From Coriobacteriaceae bacterium (GTDB lineage: Bacteria > Actinomycetota > Coriobacteriia > Coriobacteriales > Coriobacteriaceae), in the NCBI GenBank assembly GCA_902363125.1, contig CABIZD010000023.1, positions 1 to 15,818 on the forward strand: a DNA stretch of 15,818 bases, read 5' to 3'. How positions within the stretch are numbered: the stretch's first letter is position 1; each line of letters begins with the position of its first letter. Shown one piece after another: positions 12,224 to 15,818 of this stretch. The notes beneath the pieces are model-generated. The model was not told the origin of the DNA, made no database searches, and saw nothing but the letters and a program-made list of their open reading frames with translations. Both the position numbers and the translations under genes were made by a program.

Positions 12224-14887
12224 CTCTTGGACTTTGAGGGCTTCGGCCAGACTGACGCGCTTGATGGAGCGCGTGTGCAGCAGCGCCACGACCAGGTAGG
12301 TCGCAAAGCCGATTCCTGCGCACGCCGCCATGGACCAAGCGGGCACGTAGATCTCGATATTGCCGTTGTAGGCGAGCAGCATCGAGCGGAAGATGGCCGT
12401 GAGCGAGCCGATGATCACGGGCAGGCTCAGCACGAGCGACGCCGCCACGCACAGCGTGATCGAGCGGATGTACAGATGCGAGATCTCGCCATCGCGATAG
12501 CCAAAGACCTTCATGTAGCTAATCGAACGGGCGCTGTGGTCGATCACAGCCTTGGTCAGCAGGTACATAAACAGCAGAAAGATGAACACCGCGAGCCCGA
12601 CCATCATGCCGATCATTTTGCTCATCATGCCGATGAACTGGTCGCCCACGGCACGCATGTCGTCGGGCGTGGTGTCGCCGGCAAAGTAACGAGCATCGAG
12701 GTTGAGCTTCTCGTCGCTCACATAGCCGTTAAAGTAGGCCGCATCGTTGCCAAAGAGCTCGTTAAAGTCATCGATACTCATATAGATATTCATGTCCGAC
12801 TTGGAGCCCCAGGCACAGTCCTTGCCCGCATACTCAAGGGAATAATTCTCGCCCTCATACTTGTCGCCGAGCGTGACCTTCTGGCCCTCGCTCCAGCCAA
12901 ACTTGTCGAGCAGGCCGCCGCCAAAGACGACGTGTCCGTCGCCGACGTTGAGGCCTTTCCAATAGCACGAATCGGTTGAAATGCCGTAGACGGAAATCGT
13001 CTCCTCGCCATTTCCATCGCCGCGGTCGTATTGCAGCTGGTAAACGGCGTATTTCTCGGCCTGTGCGATTGCGCCCGCGCCGTTATCGGTCGTATTGACC
13101 GGGTGGATATCGTCGTTGTCAGTGTCGATCTTAGAGGCCTTGCCGATCAGGTCGATAGTCTCATCGCGGTCGCAGCCGAGAGCGTCGGCAAGGTCATCGA
13201 GGCGCGCATAAAGCGCATCCTTCTTGTCCTGGACCTTGGCAAGCGCATCCTGCACTGCGGTCAGGCTCTCGGCAGACGGAGATGCGGTCGCGGCATCGGC
13301 TGCCGCCTGCGCCGCATCGGCCGCGTCGTCAAGCTCGTCATCGGCATCCTGAGCGGCGGAAAGCAGCGCGCCGTCCACCGACTGCAAGCGCTCGAGTGCC
13401 GACCACTGCTCACGTTCCTCGGCGGTGCCCTCAAGCTCCAGCGGCGCCTTGAGCGTGTACTGGTACTCGGCGACCAGGCTCGTCTCGAGGTTATCCGCGT
13501 AGTGCGTCATCGTGGGCAGAATCGCCAGGCCAAAGAGCAGCAGCAGCGACGCAAACGCAATACCTACGAAGAGCGTGGCGAAGTTGCCCAGGTTGCGCAG
13601 GAAAATACGCAGGCGGAAGCGCGAAACAAAACCCACGCGCTCCGGCAGCTGCAGGCCGCGCTTGGTGCCAGATTTGCCGCTCGCCTCGTGACGAAGGAAC
13701 TGCAACGGCGTCTTGTCCATCTTGCGAAGCAGGCCCACCAGCGTGATGAGAATGAGCGCAGCGGCGGGAACCACGGCGCACTTCACAAAGATCCCCCAGC
13801 TCCAGTACACCTGGAAGGGAGGCAGGCTGTACGAACCGTAATAGAGGCTGCGCATGGGCTCGGTAAAGAACACAACGCCGAGCGCGGTGCCCAAAAGCGC
13901 CGCGATCACGCCCACGGTAGCGGGAAGCGCAAGGTAGTGCAGGACGATCTCGCGTCGACGATAGCCGCTGGCGAGCAGCGTGCCGATGATGGCGCTCTCC
14001 TCCTCGATGGTGGCGTCGGTAAGGACCACAAAGACGAACGCCATGATCACGATGATGATGTCGAGCAGCGTCATCCACATCATGGAGTCGCCGTCTACGT
14101 CGTCGCGCGCATAGCCAATGCCCTGGTTGGAATCGGCATCGATCAGATCGTCCACGCGCGCATCGGCGTCGGTCAGCGCCTCGACCATATCCTGCTCCGC
14201 ATCGATGCGATCCGCGGTGGGGAGGTCGCGATCGGCAAAGGTAAAGGAGTAGGTGTAGGCGGGCGCGCCGCCGGCATCCTCGAGCGCGGCAAAGCCGGCA
14301 TCGGTGACCTCGGCCACGCCATAAGTGATGGTGTTCACCGTAAAGTCCGAATTGTTGAGGAACAGCGCCTGGCTATCGGGCTGGGTCATGATGCCGCAGA
14401 TGGTGTAGGTGCGGCCCTCAAGCTCGACCTTATCGCCCACGGACAGGTTGTTATTGGTGGCGAAGACACGGTCGATCGCCACTTCATCGTCCGTTTTGGG
14501 CTCCTTGCCCTCACAGTAGGACGCGATATCGACCTTGGTGCGGTGCGCATAGGTGCGCAGCGTGCGCTTGGTGCCGTCGTCGCCAGCGGTCTTTTTGATG
14601 ATGGCGTCGATGGAGAAATTCTTGTAGAGCGTGACGCCGCCGACGTCGCCGGCTGCATCCTCGGCGGCCTTGAGTTGATCGTCGGTAGCCTCGAAGGAGG
14701 TGGTCACGCGGCCGTCCTCAATCGTGTACGCATCGCGCATGTCATCGATAAGGCAACCGATAGAATGCGCTGCGAGCAAAAAGCCCGAGGTGAGAGCGAT
14801 GCTTCCGCACATAAGAAGAAAGATGCCCAGGTACTTGCCGATATTGCGGCGCAGCTCGCGCGGGAGACGTTTTGCGAGAGGTGTCAT
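12221..14887 (-). CDS. FtsX-like ABC transporter permease
   Basis: 888 aa from ATG 14887 (MTPLAKRLPRELRRN), eight nt after the ATPase stop, with AGGCGG as ribosome-binding site; a TTG five codons upstream would overlap that stop. Two similar halves, each with a helix (about 16-40 and 430-460), a large outer domain and three further helices (about 272-292, 320-345, 362-388; and 755-780, 810-835, 850-870). The helix triplets are FtsX-type domains (ESAIIGTLLASGYRRREI; RSISYMKVFGYRDGEI). The second outer domain contains a long Ala/Asp-rich coiled coil (about 495-575). With the ATPase next door it forms a MacB/LolCDE-type mechanotransmission exporter, which acts on substrates outside the membrane such as lipoproteins or peptides. 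No sensor kinase lies beside it as in Bce-type systems. Substrate unknown. Confidence 0.88.
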   Translation of the reverse strand: MTPLAKRLPRELRRNIGKYLGIFLLMCGSIALTSGFLLAAHSIGCLIDDMRDAYTIEDGRVTTSFEATDDQLKAAEDAAGDVGGVTLYKNFSIDAIIKKTAGDDGTKRTLRTYAHRTKVDIASYCEGKEPKTDDEVAIDRVFATNNNLSVGDKVELEGRTYTICGIMTQPDSQALFLNNSDFTVNTITYGVAEVTDAGFAALEDAGGAPAYTYSFTFADRDLPTADRIDAEQDMVEALTDADARVDDLIDADSNQGIGYARDDVDGDSMMWMTLLDIIIVIMAFVFVVLTDATIEEESAIIGTLLASGYRRREIVLHYLALPATVGVIAALLGTALGVVFFTEPMRSLYYGSYSLPPFQVYWSWGIFVKCAVVPAAALILITLVGLLRKMDKTPLQFLRHEASGKSGTKRGLQLPERVGFVSRFRLRIFLRNLGNFATLFVGIAFASLLLLFGLAILPTMTHYADNLETSLVAEYQYTLKAPLELEGTAEEREQWSALERLQSVDGALLSAAQDADDELDDAADAAQAAADAATASPSAESLTAVQDALAKVQDKKDALYARLDDLADALGCDRDETIDLIGKASKIDTDNDDIHPVNTTDNGAGAIAQAEKYAVYQLQYDRGDGNGEETISVYGISTDSCYWKGLNVGDGHVVFGGGLLDKFGWSEGQKVTLGDKYEGENYSLEYAGKDCAWGSKSDMNIYMSIDDFNELFGNDAAYFNGYVSDEKLNLDARYFAGDTTPDDMRAVGDQFIGMMSKMIGMMVGLAVFIFLLFMYLLTKAVIDHSARSISYMKVFGYRDGEISHLYIRSITLCVAASLVLSLPVIIGSLTAIFRSMLLAYNGNIEIYVPAWSMAACAGIGFATYLVVALLHTRSIKRVSLAEALKVQE

Positions 14888-14895
14888 GGCGCCGC

Positions 14896-15609
<714 letters not shown>

Positions 15610-15703
15610 GGTATCCCCCGTTGTTAGCCTCGTACTACTTTATGAGCGTAATAGTAAACCATGGCGAACTATTTTGGAGCGTGGCCTGGATTTTATTTCA
15701 GAC

Positions 15704-15714
15704 TAGTCATTGGG
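15704..15714. repeat. Half copy of the 29-bp repeat at the IS110-like junction
   Basis: TAGTCATTGGG equals the first 11 bases of copy A (3757-3767). From 15715 the sequence diverges (TGTTCCTATAG...) and runs into the transposase 3' end. This looks like the repeat interrupted by the inserted element. Confidence 0.6.
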
Positions 15715-15818
15715 TGTTCCTATAGTTTTGTCAACCGTCGGGGCTACTCCCGGTAGGGCACCCGGTCGCGCATCACGGCGTATATCGCCCTGAGCCGCTT
15801 CCTCGCGACGGCCTTGAG
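15715..15818 (-). mobile_element. Right end of a probable IS110-family insertion sequence
   Basis: Covers the transposase 3' end and about 29 nt of non-coding sequence between its stop codon and the half repeat at 15704-15714. No terminal inverted repeat can be judged because the other end is outside the window. A short 3' flank fits the IS110 group, in which the long bridge-RNA region lies on the 5' side of the gene. Boundaries are approximate. Confidence 0.5.
15744..15818 (-). CDS. IS110-family transposase, C-terminal fragment (cut by window edge)
   Basis: Only the last 24 residues are present, ending ARKRLRAIYAVMRDRVPYRE and a TAG stop at 15746-15744. IS110-type (DEDD, bridge-RNA-guided) transposases commonly end in a helix of the form A-R-K/R-R...Y-A-M/V-x-R-D-x-x-x-Y, which this matches. 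The catalytic regions are out of view, so the family call rests on a short tail and the position next to the repeat. Confidence 0.5.
   Translation of the reverse strand, partial: LKAVARKRLRAIYAVMRDRVPYRE

Overview
This window looks like chromosomal DNA from a high-GC actinobacterium, most likely a Coriobacteriia gut commensal of the Collinsella type. The grounds are GC-rich coding sequence with C/G third positions, acidic Ala/Asp-rich proteins, AT-richer intergenic gaps, and an NRAMP-related protein of the kind known from Eggerthella. No rRNA, tRNA, CRISPR array or phage gene is visible. The genus is inferred from gene character, not from a marker gene.

Layout: almost everything is on the minus strand, so transcription runs right to left. 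From the right edge: the 3' end of a probable IS110-family transposase (15744-15818); a two-gene ABC exporter (ATPase 14896-15609 and FtsX-like permease 12221-14887); a DUF362/ferredoxin-type protein (10906-12111); one plus-strand alpha/beta hydrolase (9776-10741) with its own promoter and a strong bidirectional terminator behind it; a HlyIII/PAQR membrane protein (8906-9589); a CNNM/CorC-type DUF21-CBS protein (7424-8797) followed 24 nt later by a protein with a cyanophycin-synthetase-like N-terminal domain (6554-7399); a YtxH/PRC-barrel envelope pair overlapping at TAATG (5273-6417); a membrane-anchored, catalytically degenerate polysaccharide-deacetylase-like protein (3794-5200); and a two-gene magnesium operon (MgtE-like protein 1621-3465, NRAMP-related transporter 350-1612) ending in a terminator at 297-330.

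The most interesting part is the left-hand operon. The NRAMP-like protein has lost the DPGN and MPH signatures of Mn/Fe transporters (here DAGG and APW), as in NRAMP-related Mg2+ transporters. Its partner keeps the MgtE Mg-sensing N domain and two CBS domains, adds PRC-barrel-like modules in front, and has a five-helix membrane domain without the usual MgtE pore motifs. It may therefore be a regulator of the transporter rather than a channel. A roughly 200-nt leader precedes the pair and can fold into a three-way junction that competes with a downstream hairpin and with the ribosome-binding site: a candidate Mg-responsive or other riboswitch, not matched by eye to a known class. The CNNM-type protein at 7424-8797 adds a third Mg-linked membrane protein.

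A second thread is a 29-bp palindromic repeat (3757-3785 and 12195-12223, 27/29 identical). Each copy lies at or just behind a minus-strand stop codon. A third, half copy (15704-15714) abuts the end of the IS110-like element, which suggests that this repeat is the element's target.
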